In this document: piece by piece, positions 9,679-18,043 of the stretch
Numbering within the stretch: position 1 is the first letter of the stretch
How the letters are laid out: each line of letters opens with the position of its first letter
Source of the DNA: Bacteroidales bacterium UBA3663
Lineage (GTDB): Bacteria > Bacteroidota > Bacteroidia > Bacteroidales > UBA3663
Assembly (NCBI GenBank): GCA_002373755.1
Contig: DFJU01000074.1
Location: 1 to 42,683 of the forward strand
Direction of reading: 5' to 3'
Length of the DNA: 42,683 nucleotides
Notes under the pieces: model-generated
Told to the model about the DNA's origin: nothing
Databases searched by the model: none
Seen by the model: the letters and a program-made list of their open reading frames with translations, nothing else
Program-made: the position numbers and the translations under genes

Positions 9679-9838
9679 AGTCTTTGGGAGTTAAAAAGTT
9701 TGATTAATTGTTTTGTTTTCGGGGGGATGCCTTACGGCTTTTTACCCGTTTGTTTGCCATTGTGACGTTGCATTATCTGTAAGGTTTAAGTCCATCGGAC
9801 GAAAAAAAATGATTTTTTGAAAAAAGTTTTGTCCGACG

Positions 9839-9869
9839 TTGCCCAATTCACTCAAAAAGACTACCTTTG
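9839..9869 (+). promoter_or_regulatory. Promoter of rpsP
   Basis: TTG at 9839-9841, 20 bases, then TACCTTTG at 9862-9869: a full match to the Bacteroidota housekeeping pattern TTG-N19/21-TAnnTTTG. Transcription would start near 9876, giving a leader of about 70 bases. An inverted repeat TCGGAC (9795-9800) / GTCCGA (9831-9836), separated by A/T-rich sequence, overlaps the upstream edge. Confidence 0.8.
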
Positions 9870-9948
9870 CACCCGCAAAACCGCAAGATAGCAGTGTTTT
9901 GTCCTGCTTGGATAAGCAAGTATTAACCAATTAAAATCAATTTGCGAA

Positions 9949-10500
9949 ATGGCTACAAAGATCCGTCTGGCAAGACATGGTCACAAAGACTACGCTTTCT
10001 ATTCAATCGTAGTCGCAGATAGCAGAGCGCCACGTGATGGTAAGTATATTGAGAAGATCGGTACTTACAATCCAAACACGAATCCTGCTACCGTCGACAT
10101 CAAGTTCGATCGTGCCCTCTATTGGGTAGAGACTGGCGCACAGCCAACCCTCACCACCCAGCACATCCTCTCACACGAAGGTGTCCTCCTCATGAAGCAC
10201 CTGCGTGGCGGCATCAAGAAGGGTGCCCTCACCGAGGAGCAGGCTAAGGCTAAGTTCGACGCTTGGAAGGCTGGCCGCGACGCTAAGGTCGCTAAGGTCA
10301 TTGCTAATCAGGCTGAGGCTGCCAAGAAGGTTGCAGTTGCTGCAGCTGAGGCTGAGATCGCTGTAAAGAAGGCTAAGGCTGAGGCCGTTGCTGCCAAGAA
10401 GGCTGAGCTCGCTGCAAAGGCTGCCGAAGAGGCTGCTGCAAAAGCTGCTGAAGAGACTGCTGCTGAAGCTCCTGCCGAAGAGGCCGCCGCTGAGGCATAA
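9949..10500 (+). CDS. rpsP: 30S ribosomal protein bS16
   Basis: The N-terminal 85 residues are canonical bS16: [26 protein letters not shown], then [14 protein letters not shown] and the [14 protein letters not shown] motif. The protein assembles early into the small ribosomal subunit. The remaining part (about 86-183) is a Lys/Ala/Glu-rich extension, ending almost entirely in Ala and Glu; extended bS16 tails occur in Bacteroidota, while most bacterial bS16 proteins are 80-90 residues. Codon use in this gene is distinct from neighbours (many GCT, CTC, AAG codons), as expected for high expression. A clear promoter lies at 9839-9869. The next gene starts 5 bases after the stop, so it is probably co-transcribed. 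Confidence 0.97.
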   Translation: MATKIRLARHGHKDYAFYSIVVADSRAPRDGKYIEKIGTYNPNTNPATVDIKFDRALYWVETGAQPTLTTQHILSHEGVLLMKHLRGGIKKGALTEEQAKAKFDAWKAGRDAKVAKVIANQAEAAKKVAVAAAEAEIAVKKAKAEAVAAKKAELAAKAAEEAAAKAAEETAAEAPAEEAAAEA

Positions 10501-10505
10501 AGCTT

Positions 10506-11564
10506 ATGTCGAAGGCAAAAATAACAAGGAGGTGTGCAATCGCATGCCTCCTTTTCGTTTGTCTATGGCCGATGTCGTTCGCCCAGACTGTCGTGCAACG
10601 CAATCGCGTGATGTTCTACAACTGCGAAAACCTGTTCGACCCATCGGACAATCCGGCCAAGAACGATGACGAGTTCACGCCCGAAGGCACGCGCCATTGG
10701 ACATACGGCCGCCTCAAGCAGAAGACAACGAATCTGGCCAAGGTGATTGTCGCGGCGGGCGAGGGGCAACCTCCGATGCTGGTCGGCCTTGCGGAGGTGG
10801 AAAATGACAGCGTGCTGCTTCGCCTGACCCGTTGGACGCCGCTACGTGAGTGGGAATATAGTCGCGTAGTGACCGATTGCGGCGACACACGCGGCATCAA
10901 CGTCGCGCTGCTCTATCAGCCGACAGATTTCCGCTTGCTCGGATGGTCGGCCGTCCGTGTCGCCCTGCCCGAAGGCGCCCGTCCGACACGCGATCTGTTG
11001 CACGCTTGGGGTCGTGTTGTCGGCGGCGATACGCTCGATGTCATCGTCTGTCACCTGCCGAGCCGTCTGGGTGGCGTGAAGCGCAGCAATGCGAATCGGG
11101 CAGCCGCTCATCAAGCGATTCGACGTCTGTGCGACAGCTTGGAGTGCGTCCGACGAAGCCCGCACGTGATTGTGATGGGCGACATGAACGACTATCCGGA
11201 CACGCGTCTTCTGCGCAGGAACATGAATTTCGGACACGGCCTTACCAACTTGATGATGCCGTTGCAGAAAGCATTGAAACGCAACAAGTTGCAATATGGC
11301 TCTCACAAATATGGCGGCGAGTGGGGCTTCCTCGACCAGTTTTGGGTGAACGACGGCCTGATGCCCTCCGCTACGCGAATTCCGGGCGCGAAAAGTCGCC
11401 TTTGGGTGTCGGATGCAGGCTCGTTCTGCCTGCCTTTCATGTTGACCGACGATGCAACCCACATCGGCCATCGCCCAATGCGTTCGTACAACGGTTTCCA
11501 GTATGAAGGCGGATTCAGCGATCATCTGCCAATCCGTCTTGACCTCAACATCGAATACGAATGA
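10506..11564 (+). CDS. Secreted endonuclease/exonuclease/phosphatase-family protein
   Basis: 352 residues with a signal-like hydrophobic N-terminus (RCAIACLLFVCLWPMSFAQ). EEP fold motifs in order: RVMFYNCENLFD (metal-binding Asn/Glu region, residues about 34-46), LAEVEND (catalytic Glu), VIVCHLPSR, VIMGDMNDYPDT (GDxND, about 222-232), and the C-terminal SDHLPIRLDL (catalytic Asp-His). The full set of EEP catalytic motifs is present, so hydrolysis of a phosphodiester or phosphomonoester is likely; nucleic acid, lipid or sugar phosphate cannot be told apart from sequence. It sits 5 bases after rpsP, an unusual partner for an exported enzyme, and ends before a T-tailed terminator. Confidence 0.85.
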   Translation: MSKAKITRRCAIACLLFVCLWPMSFAQTVVQRNRVMFYNCENLFDPSDNPAKNDDEFTPEGTRHWTYGRLKQKTTNLAKVIVAAGEGQPPMLVGLAEVENDSVLLRLTRWTPLREWEYSRVVTDCGDTRGINVALLYQPTDFRLLGWSAVRVALPEGARPTRDLLHAWGRVVGGDTLDVIVCHLPSRLGGVKRSNANRAAAHQAIRRLCDSLECVRRSPHVIVMGDMNDYPDTRLLRRNMNFGHGLTNLMMPLQKALKRNKLQYGSHKYGGEWGFLDQFWVNDGLMPSATRIPGAKSRLWVSDAGSFCLPFMLTDDATHIGHRPMRSYNGFQYEGGFSDHLPIRLDLNIEYE

Positions 11565-11599
11565 GAGTGGGGTAGAACTGGTCGCGTAGTGAAACGTAA

Positions 11600-11639
11600 A
11601 ACGGCCGCTCCATAGTCGGAGTGGCCGTTGATTTTTTTT
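11600..11639 (+). terminator. Intrinsic terminator after rpsP-EEP operon
   Basis: A 12-bp stem with one G-T pair (11600-11611 with 11618-11629), loop ATAGTC, followed by eight T (11632-11639). The convergent DUF4919 gene ends at 11656, so the hairpin may serve both strands. Confidence 0.88.
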
Positions 11640-11655
11640 CGCGTAGTGCGTTGAT

Positions 11656-12342
11656 TTACTTGTATTTTTCGCGATAGACATCGCTACATGCGCCGAAGTT
11701 GAAATAGATGCCGGCAATGCTGTCGCTGTTTGCCTGTACGGTCATGTGGTCGATGGGCATTTCCTCGACCAGCACTTGATTCAGCTCCAGATGGCGTCGG
11801 TTCAGAATCTCGTATTCATGTTCGATGTTGATGACGTGGTAGGCGGTTTCAGCCGTTTCGCCATCGCCCGACGAACAGATTGCATCGACGATGCCTTGCA
11901 CCTTGATTTCCCACACGCGGGCGACGTCGGTGCTGTCCATCAGTTGGTAGCAGATCGGGATGATGCTGAGGGCCGTGAGGTCGAACGGATTGTCGAGCAA
12001 CGCCTCTTTCGCTACGCGGATTATTTTGTCGCAAGTGTCTGTGTCGTAGTCACTTTTCAATATTTTTTTGCGTATTTCGAGCAACTTCTTGTTTTCTCCG
12101 TGGTAGGGGATGAAGTCTTCGCTCAATGGGAATCCGTAGTACAGCGCGCGGTATTCCTCGAGCACCAATGTCGTGTCGCATTGCTCGAAGCGTTCCATCA
12201 GTTTGGGGTAGTGGAACTGGCTGTTGCTGTCGGTGATCTGTTGGCGGATTGCAGCGTAGTCGGGTGCTGCGACGTCTTGTGCGTGCAGTGTGAGGCCGGC
12301 TGTGAGCAATGCCAAAAGCGGAAAGATGATTGTTTTTCGCAT
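11656..12342 (-). CDS. DUF4919 family exported protein
   Basis: 228 residues with signal peptide MRKTIIFPLLALLTAGLTLHAQ. The mature protein has the features I associate with DUF4919: DYAAIRQQI near the start, a LVLEEYRALYYGFPLSEDFIPYH segment, then helical TPR-like sequence (AKEALLDNPFDLTALSIIPICY) and a final part with YFNFGACSDVYREKY. Function unknown. It starts 11 bases downstream of the dnaB stop, so it is likely transcribed with dnaB. Confidence 0.82.
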   Translation of the reverse strand: MRKTIIFPLLALLTAGLTLHAQDVAAPDYAAIRQQITDSNSQFHYPKLMERFEQCDTTLVLEEYRALYYGFPLSEDFIPYHGENKKLLEIRKKILKSDYDTDTCDKIIRVAKEALLDNPFDLTALSIIPICYQLMDSTDVARVWEIKVQGIVDAICSSGDGETAETAYHVINIEHEYEILNRRHLELNQVLVEEMPIDHMTVQANSDSIAGIYFNFGACSDVYREKYK

Positions 12343-12353
12343 TTTCGTTAGGT

Positions 12354-13880
12354 TTAGAATGGCACTGCGTTTTGCGATGGTGCCAAATCGTCATTCGAGA
12401 AGGTTTCGGCAGTGCCGGGCACATCGTTCATGCGCGACGACAGATTCTGATTCGGATAGTCCGTCATCGTCGATGTGATGCTGGAGGTCTCGTCGGGGTT
12501 CTGGAACCGGACGAATTGGCCGATGAAGCGCAGTCGGACATCGCCCACGGCACCGTTACGGTGTTTTGCAATGATGATTTCGGCCATTCCGTGCAGGTCA
12601 TTGCCCTTCTCGTCCTCGTAGATCTTGTAGTACTCCGGACGGTGGATGAAGCATACCATATCGGCATCCTGCTCGATGGCTCCCGATTCACGCAGGTCGG
12701 AAAGTTGTGGTCGTTGAGCGCCGCCCTGTCGGTTTTCGACGCCACGGTTCAGCTGCGAGAGTGCGATGATCGGGATGTTCAGTTCCTTGGCCAATCCCTT
12801 GAGCGAACGTGAGATGTTGGACACCTCCTGCTCGCGGCTGCCAAACTGCATTCCCGAGGCATTCATCAGCTGGAGGTAGTCGATCATCAGGATTTTCACG
12901 CCGTGTTCCTTGACCAGACGGCGAGCCTTGGTGCGCAGCTCGAAGACTGAGAGCGACGGAGTGTCATCGACATAGATGGGGGCACCCTGCAATTCCTTGA
13001 TGCGCGTCATGAGCTGGTTCCATTCGTGCGGTTCAAGTCGTCCGCTCTTCACCTTGTCGCCCGTAATTTCGCACGTGTTCTGCAACAGACGGTTCACCAG
13101 CTGCAGGTTGCTCATTTCGAGGCTGAACATGCCCACCGGAATATTGTAGTTGACTGCCATGTTCTTTACCATCGAGAGTGCGAACGCGGTCTTGCCCATA
13201 GCCGGACGAGCTGCAATGATGATGAGGTCGGTGTTCTGCCATCCGGAAGTCATCTTGTCAAGTTCTGTGAAGCCTGTCGGCAGGCCCGAAAGACCCTCGG
13301 CTCGGTTTGCGGCCTCTTGTATCTTTTTAAGGGCTTCATCGACGATGGGGTCAATCTGCTGGGTGTCCTTCTTGATGTTCTGCTGCGACAGCTGGAAGAG
13401 GTTTCCTTCGGCCTCCTGCATCAGTTCTTCGATGTCGGTCGTTTCGTCGAATGCCGCAGCCTCGATTTTGCCCGCGTAGCTGATGAGTTCGCGAGCTAAA
13501 GCCTTGTGTGCGATGACCTTGGCATGGAATTCGATGTGTGCGGCCGAGCTGACTTTCTGCGTCAGCTGCGAGATGTAGAGTGGACCGCCGATTTGTTCCA
13601 GCGTGCCGTCATGCTGCAACTGCCATGTGACGGTCGTCAGGTCGATTGGATTCTGGGCCAATGCGAGTTCCTGAATCGCCGTATAGATCAGCTGGTGCTT
13701 CTTCTCGTAGAATGTGTCCGGCTTCAGGATTTCGCTCACTTGCGAGTAGGCGTCCTTTTCGAGCATCAAGGCTCCCAGGACGGCCTGTTCCATCGAGATG
13801 TCCTGCGGCTGGAGCTTCCCTTGTATGGAAATTGGTTGCGTGGCGGCCGACTGTCGTCGGTTGTTTGTCGGTTGTGGCAT
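12354..13880 (-). CDS. dnaB: Replicative DNA helicase DnaB
   Basis: 508 residues. The N-terminal helical domain (PQDISMEQAVLGALML, about 25-125) is followed by a linker and the RecA-like motor domain with Walker A ARPAMGKT at 224-231 and Walker B-like ILMIDYLQLM. The DnaB signature AKELNIPIIALSQLNRGVE and SDLRESGAIEQDAD motifs are intact, as is HRPEYY with the RFIGQFVRFQN finish. It unwinds DNA at the fork as a hexamer. Length and motif set are normal. The minus-strand neighbour upstream ends at 14049, with a hairpin between. Confidence 0.97.
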   Translation of the reverse strand: MPQPTNNRRQSAATQPISIQGKLQPQDISMEQAVLGALMLEKDAYSQVSEILKPDTFYEKKHQLIYTAIQELALAQNPIDLTTVTWQLQHDGTLEQIGGPLYISQLTQKVSSAAHIEFHAKVIAHKALARELISYAGKIEAAAFDETTDIEELMQEAEGNLFQLSQQNIKKDTQQIDPIVDEALKKIQEAANRAEGLSGLPTGFTELDKMTSGWQNTDLIIIAARPAMGKTAFALSMVKNMAVNYNIPVGMFSLEMSNLQLVNRLLQNTCEITGDKVKSGRLEPHEWNQLMTRIKELQGAPIYVDDTPSLSVFELRTKARRLVKEHGVKILMIDYLQLMNASGMQFGSREQEVSNISRSLKGLAKELNIPIIALSQLNRGVENRQGGAQRPQLSDLRESGAIEQDADMVCFIHRPEYYKIYEDEKGNDLHGMAEIIIAKHRNGAVGDVRLRFIGQFVRFQNPDETSSITSTMTDYPNQNLSSRMNDVPGTAETFSNDDLAPSQNAVPF

Positions 13881-13945
13881 TGTTCTGGTAGGTGTGAATT
13901 GAATAGTTGTAGCTGTAAGTCAGGTCGATATGCCTGTTTTTAGTG

Positions 13946-13979
13946 CCGTTGGGGCAGACGTGTCTGTCTGCCCCAATGG
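13946..13979 (-). terminator. Hairpin between zinc-ribbon gene and dnaB
   Basis: Inverted repeat of 14 bp with one G-T pair (13946-13959 with 13966-13979), loop GTGTCT. It follows the zinc-ribbon gene by about 70 bases in the minus-strand direction. No strong T-run follows on that strand, so it may be a weak terminator or a processing structure. Confidence 0.6.
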
Positions 13980-14048
13980 TTTATGCGTGTTGCCAACGTC
14001 GTTTTGCCGACGCATTTGGCGATATGGCTTGTGCTATGAATAGTCGCA

Positions 14049-14828
14049 TCAGATCAGGCCACCCTTGCGAACCTTAGGCTTGTTGTCCTTGGCCATCTGC
14101 TCGTCGATGAGGATGCGGCCGCAATATTCGCAAACGATGATCTTCTTGCGCATTTTCACGTCAATCTGGCGCTGTGGTGTGATCTTGTTGCAGCATCCGC
14201 CGCAAGCTTCGCGCTCAATCGGCACGATGGCAAGGCCGTTGTGAGCCTTCTTGTGGATGCGCTTGAATGTGGTGAGCAGTTTGGTGTCGATGCTGTTTTC
14301 AATCTTCTTGGCCTTGTCGCGCAGGGTTTCCTCTTCGCTGCGTGTTTCGGCAATGATTTCGTCCAGTTCGCCGCGCTTGATGTCGAGGTCGTTCTTGCGC
14401 TCCTCAATCTCGTGGCGTGTGTCCTCTACGCGGATTTTCAGGTCGTCGATGCTCTCCATGCTTTCGCGGATACGCTTGTTGCACAGGGTTACTTCAAGGT
14501 CCTGATATTCAATTTCCTTGGTGAGAAATTCGTATTGCTTGTTGTTCTGCACGTCGTTCTGCTGCTCGGTGTATTGTGCAATCAACTGCTGTGCTTCGGC
14601 AATTTTTGCCTGCATGTTGTTGATCTTGTTCTGAGCCTCATTGATGCTGTTGTTGTAGTTCTCGGCGCGCTTGTTCAGTTCGTCGATTTTTGCCTCCATG
14701 TCAGCAACTTCGGCCGGCAGTTCGCCGCGCAGGTTCTTGATGCGGTCGATTTCCGATACGAGCACTTGCAGTTTGTACAGATTGGTCAACTTCTCGGCCA
14801 CTGTCAATTCTTTTTCTACTTTTGCCAT
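14049..14828 (-). CDS. Coiled-coil protein with C-terminal C4 zinc ribbon
   Basis: 259 residues. Residues about 15-180 form a long coiled coil (heptads such as INEAQNKINNMQAKIAEAQQ). The C-terminal zinc ribbon has Cys 209, 212 and 213 and Cys 233, 236 (ACGGCCNK and VCEYCGR). This is the C4-type zinc-ribbon family widespread in bacteria, often next to Nif3/YbgI-type genes; the proteins are thought to bind nucleic acid or ribosomes, with no defined activity that I can state. The C-terminus is basic (KDNKPKVRKGGLI). It has its own promoter at 15045-15076. Confidence 0.9.
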   Translation of the reverse strand: MAKVEKELTVAEKLTNLYKLQVLVSEIDRIKNLRGELPAEVADMEAKIDELNKRAENYNNSINEAQNKINNMQAKIAEAQQLIAQYTEQQNDVQNNKQYEFLTKEIEYQDLEVTLCNKRIRESMESIDDLKIRVEDTRHEIEERKNDLDIKRGELDEIIAETRSEEETLRDKAKKIENSIDTKLLTTFKRIHKKAHNGLAIVPIEREACGGCCNKITPQRQIDVKMRKKIIVCEYCGRILIDEQMAKDNKPKVRKGGLI

Positions 14829-15044
14829 AGCTTTTTATTTTAGTTTGAATTATGTTTGAATTCTGTTTAAACGCAACAATTGCCATACGCACGTCGGCCG
14901 ATGTCGGGGGTATTCCTCTTGTCCGATGCAACCTTTGTCGGCTTGCATCGCCCCGTCATTTAACCGGCCACCGAGTGAATCAAGCAGACCGGGCTGACGT
15001 CATATAGCAAATGTATTGGAGTTTCTCTCTCCGTTTCTGGGGCG

Positions 15045-15076
15045 CGAAGGTACGTTTTTTGTGCGATTTGACCAAA
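15045..15076 (-). promoter_or_regulatory. Promoter of the zinc-ribbon gene
   Basis: On the minus strand: TTTG (15076-15073), 20 bases, then TACCTTCG (15052-15045), one base off the TAnnTTTG consensus. The predicted leader to the start at 14828 is about 210 bases. That stretch, 14829-15040, contains no gene that I can support. Confidence 0.65.
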
Positions 15077-15085
15077 TCCCTGCGG

Positions 15086-15661
15086 TTAAATTTTCAGGAA
15101 TGGCTCGTCTTCGCTTTCTGCATCGTCCAGATTTACAAGTCCGACTGGCAAGTCCATGCGCACTACGCGATTTTCGTCGTCGATTTCTTCAATCAGGTCT
15201 TCGGCGGCAGGAATCATCAGTTCCGAGCCGTTGTGGTCAACGATGAAGAGCACGTTGGCCGTCATGTCGTTGATGTCGCTGATCGTGCCGAGCTGTCCGA
15301 GCGTCGCGTCTTCAACCGTGTAGCCAATCAGCCCAAGTTCCTCTTCGGCCTGTTCGTCGTAGGCTTTTGCCTCTTTGGCCGTGAAGCACCGTCGGTCGAA
15401 AAAAAGTTTCTGCCCGCAGAATGTTTCGGCTTTTTCGAGTGTATCGACATCCTCGAGCTTGAGCAGGATGGACGACGAGCCTTTCCAGCGGTACGATTCG
15501 ATGAAGAAAGGCACGTTGATGCCCTCCATGCGGCACACGAGGTAGGGGCATTTTTTGACATCGTCGAACACTGCGTCGCTCACCGTCACGTTCATTTCGC
15601 CCTTCAGGCCGTGCACCTTCACGATGGTGCCGATTTCTATGAGTTGTTCGTCTTTAATCAT
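15086..15661 (-). CDS. rimM: Ribosome maturation factor RimM
   Basis: 191 residues. The N-terminal RimM barrel (IEIGTIVKVHGLKGEMNV; FFIESYRWKGSSSILLKLEDVDTLEKAE) is followed by a PRC-barrel domain (about 95-180: LIGYTVEDATLGQLGTISDI, LMIPAAEDLIEEID). RimM assists 16S processing and assembly of the 30S head. The start overlaps the murA stop by 8 bases, which supports the start and indicates coupled translation. It is the last gene of the long minus-strand run. Confidence 0.95.
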   Translation of the reverse strand: MIKDEQLIEIGTIVKVHGLKGEMNVTVSDAVFDDVKKCPYLVCRMEGINVPFFIESYRWKGSSSILLKLEDVDTLEKAETFCGQKLFFDRRCFTAKEAKAYDEQAEEELGLIGYTVEDATLGQLGTISDINDMTANVLFIVDHNGSELMIPAAEDLIEEIDDENRVVRMDLPVGLVNLDDAESEDEPFLKI

Positions 15662-16970
15662 CTTGTCGTGTGATTTTTGCGCCGAGGGCGTTCAGTCGTC
15701 CGTCGATGTTTTCGTAGCCACGGTCGATTTGGCCGATGTTGTCGATGCGGCTCACTCCGTCGGCACTCATGGCTGCAATGAGCAGTGCGATGCCGGCTCG
15801 GATGTCGGGCGATGCCATTCGGGCAGGTTTCAACTTGTATTGCTTGTTTAGTCCGATGACGGTGGCGCGATGCGGGTCGCACAAGATGATTTGCGCGCCC
15901 ATCGTGATGAGTTTGTCGACGAAGAAGAGTCGGCTCTCGAACATCTTCTGATGAATCAGCACGGCGCCTTTTGCCTGGGTTGCGGTCACGAGCATCACGC
16001 TCAGAAGGTCAGGAGTCAGGCCTGGCCAAGGTGCATCGGCGATGTTCATTATCGAGCCGTCGATGAAGCTCTCGATCGCGTAGTGCTCCTGCGACGGGAT
16101 GTGGAGGTCGTCGCCTTGCTGTTCGATGCGGATGCCGAGGCGGCGGAATGCGTCGGGGATGATGCCGAGGTCGGGCACCGAGACATTCTTGATCGTGATG
16201 TCGCTTGCCGTCATTGCTGCCATGCCGATGAAACTGCCCACCTCAATCATGTCCGGCAGAAGTCGGTGTTCGGTGCCGTGCAGTTCGTCCACGCCGGTTA
16301 TCGTCAGCAGGTTGGAGCCGATGCCTTGAATCTTTGCTCCCATTCGTACAAGCATGTGGCACAGTTGCTGGATGTACGGTTCGCACGCGGCGTTGTATAT
16401 CGTAGTTGTGCCATTGGCCATGACTGCGGCCATTATGAGGTTGGCCGTGCCGGTGACCGATGCCTCGTCGAGCAACATATAGCAGCCTTGCAGTCCGTTG
16501 CTGGGTGCGATGGCTTGGTAGATGTGACGGTCGCCATCGTATGTGAAACTTGCGCCAAGTGCTTGTAGTCCAATAAAGTGTGTGTCGAGGCGGCGTCGGC
16601 CGATTTTGTCGCCTCCGGGTTGCGGCAGCTGAGCGTGGCCGAAACGTGTGAGCAGCGGACCCAGCATCATCACCGAGCCGCGTAGGGCAGACGACCGATG
16701 TTGGTAGTCGATGCTGAGCATGTAGTCTTCGTCGAGTTGCGCGGCGCAGAATGTGTAGGTGCCTTTTTGCGGATGGCTGACCTGCACTCCGATGCGTTGC
16801 AGGAGGTCAATCAGGTTGAGCACATCCAAAATTTCGGGTATGTTGCTGATTGTGACGGTTTCGGTGGTGAGCAACGTGGCGCAAATCACTTGAAGAGCCT
16901 CGTTCTTGGCTCCTTTGGGCACGATTTCGCCGTGCAGCCTATGTCCGCCTTCGATGATGAAACTTGGCAT
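15654..16970 (-). CDS. murA: UDP-N-acetylglucosamine 1-carboxyvinyltransferase MurA (Asp-type)
   Basis: 438 residues, normal length. It transfers enolpyruvate from PEP to UDP-GlcNAc, the first committed peptidoglycan step. The substrate-binding Lys22-Asn23 pair is present (GAKNEAL). The loop that carries the catalytic Cys in most MurA (Cys115 in E. coli, in GGCAIG) reads PGGDKIGRRRLDTHF here, so the residue is Asp 121. Asp at this place is known from Mycobacterium and Chlamydia MurA and goes with fosfomycin insensitivity; I believe it is usual in this phylum. Other MurA motifs are intact (SVTGTANLIMAAV, DMIEVGSFIGMAAM, PWPGLTPDLLSVMLVTATQAKG). It sits 18 bases after the pdxA homologue. Confidence 0.96.
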   Translation of the reverse strand: MPSFIIEGGHRLHGEIVPKGAKNEALQVICATLLTTETVTISNIPEILDVLNLIDLLQRIGVQVSHPQKGTYTFCAAQLDEDYMLSIDYQHRSSALRGSVMMLGPLLTRFGHAQLPQPGGDKIGRRRLDTHFIGLQALGASFTYDGDRHIYQAIAPSNGLQGCYMLLDEASVTGTANLIMAAVMANGTTTIYNAACEPYIQQLCHMLVRMGAKIQGIGSNLLTITGVDELHGTEHRLLPDMIEVGSFIGMAAMTASDITIKNVSVPDLGIIPDAFRRLGIRIEQQGDDLHIPSQEHYAIESFIDGSIMNIADAPWPGLTPDLLSVMLVTATQAKGAVLIHQKMFESRLFFVDKLITMGAQIILCDPHRATVIGLNKQYKLKPARMASPDIRAGIALLIAAMSADGVSRIDNIGQIDRGYENIDGRLNALGAKITRQDD

Positions 16971-16988
16971 TTTACGTTAGATTTTCGT

Positions 16989-18029
16989 TCAGTTGTCTTC
17001 TTTCGTGAGGTCGAGTTTGAAGTCGTCGCGACACTTCGGAACCCACTGCTTCTCAAGTGGTTTGCGCGTGGCTTCGTTGTAGCTTCTGCGACTGCGGCAG
17101 GTGTCGATGCTCGCGTAGATGGCATTGCGCATTGCAGTTGCATCAGCCATCGACTTTCCGGCCATGTCGTAGCCGACATTCTGAATCGGATAGGTCAGGA
17201 TGAGCGGCATGCCCGATGCGAATCCGATGGTGTTGTCGGGCGACAGGCTGGCAATCAGCTTGTGACGCGCCTCTTCTTCCTCTTGGAACAGCACGGCATC
17301 GTAGTGCTCGAAAAGTCCTTTTTCGATGAACTCGTCGGCCGCAAATGGCCCGAAAATGACCAGTCCGTCGTCGCGTAGCTCGTTCAGGCTGCTTGCAATG
17401 TCCTGTTTGCCCGACACTATGGCGATGCGTGGTTTGATGAAGCCGAAATCTTCGCGTAGTTGGGCTACGATGGATTTCATGTCGGTCTTGAACGCCTCTT
17501 TTACGATGCCTTCGCCCAATTCCGTCGTGAACTCCAGCGGTTGCAGTTGCAGGATGCGGAGCCGATTGTTCAAAATCCAGTCAAAGCCTTTCTGTTCCGA
17601 TTCGATGGCACGTCGCACGAAGTCGCTCAGCGAATGTCCGTCTGCGTTGTTGTCCAATTGGCCGGGCGCACACACCAGCACGTCGATGATGCCTGCCTTG
17701 AATGCCTCTATTGCCGCATTGAGCGAGTCGGCCTCAGCCTTGAGCGATGCTTCGGTCTGCTTTCCCCACTCGATGTGCGGTTTTTCCTTGCACGCGTTGA
17801 CCAGATTGACGCGCCCGTCCATGATTTCTTGTGCCGATGCGATTACTTCGAGCGGAATGGGCTGTTCGATGTCGATGAGCCTTGCAGCCTGCATGAAGCA
17901 GTCGCCGTCGCTGAACACTACAGGCGTGCAGAATTCCATCAGTTCGGGTGCGGCCAATGCCTTGGCAATCAGTTCAAGTCCGATGCCGTTTATGTCTCCG
18001 TGGGTGATACCAACTCGTGTCAATTTCAT
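16989..18029 (-). CDS. pdxA: PdxA homologue lacking the metal-binding histidines (possible pseudoenzyme)
   Basis: 346 residues, aligned by eye along the whole length of 4-hydroxythreonine-4-phosphate dehydrogenase: GITHGDINGIGLEL at the start, CAPGQLDNNADGHSLSDF, IFGPFAADEF, and GMPLILTYPIQNVGYDMAGKSMADA with an AIYASID helix near the end. Those segments fix the family. Yet the three metal ligands of E. coli PdxA (His166 in TTH, His211 in NPHAG, His266 in YHDQG) are replaced: the equivalents fall at Gln163 (RILQLQ), the SGKQD stretch near 207-210, and LFQEEEE near 248-253. The frame is intact with no stop or shift. The gene stands between murA and a DUF4837 gene with gaps of 18 and 14 bases. 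A catalytic role in PLP synthesis is doubtful; see findings. Confidence 0.85.
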   Translation of the reverse strand: MKLTRVGITHGDINGIGLELIAKALAAPELMEFCTPVVFSDGDCFMQAARLIDIEQPIPLEVIASAQEIMDGRVNLVNACKEKPHIEWGKQTEASLKAEADSLNAAIEAFKAGIIDVLVCAPGQLDNNADGHSLSDFVRRAIESEQKGFDWILNNRLRILQLQPLEFTTELGEGIVKEAFKTDMKSIVAQLREDFGFIKPRIAIVSGKQDIASSLNELRDDGLVIFGPFAADEFIEKGLFEHYDAVLFQEEEEARHKLIASLSPDNTIGFASGMPLILTYPIQNVGYDMAGKSMADATAMRNAIYASIDTCRSRRSYNEATRKPLEKQWVPKCRDDFKLDLTKEDN

Positions 18030-18043
18030 TTGTTCGGTCCGGT

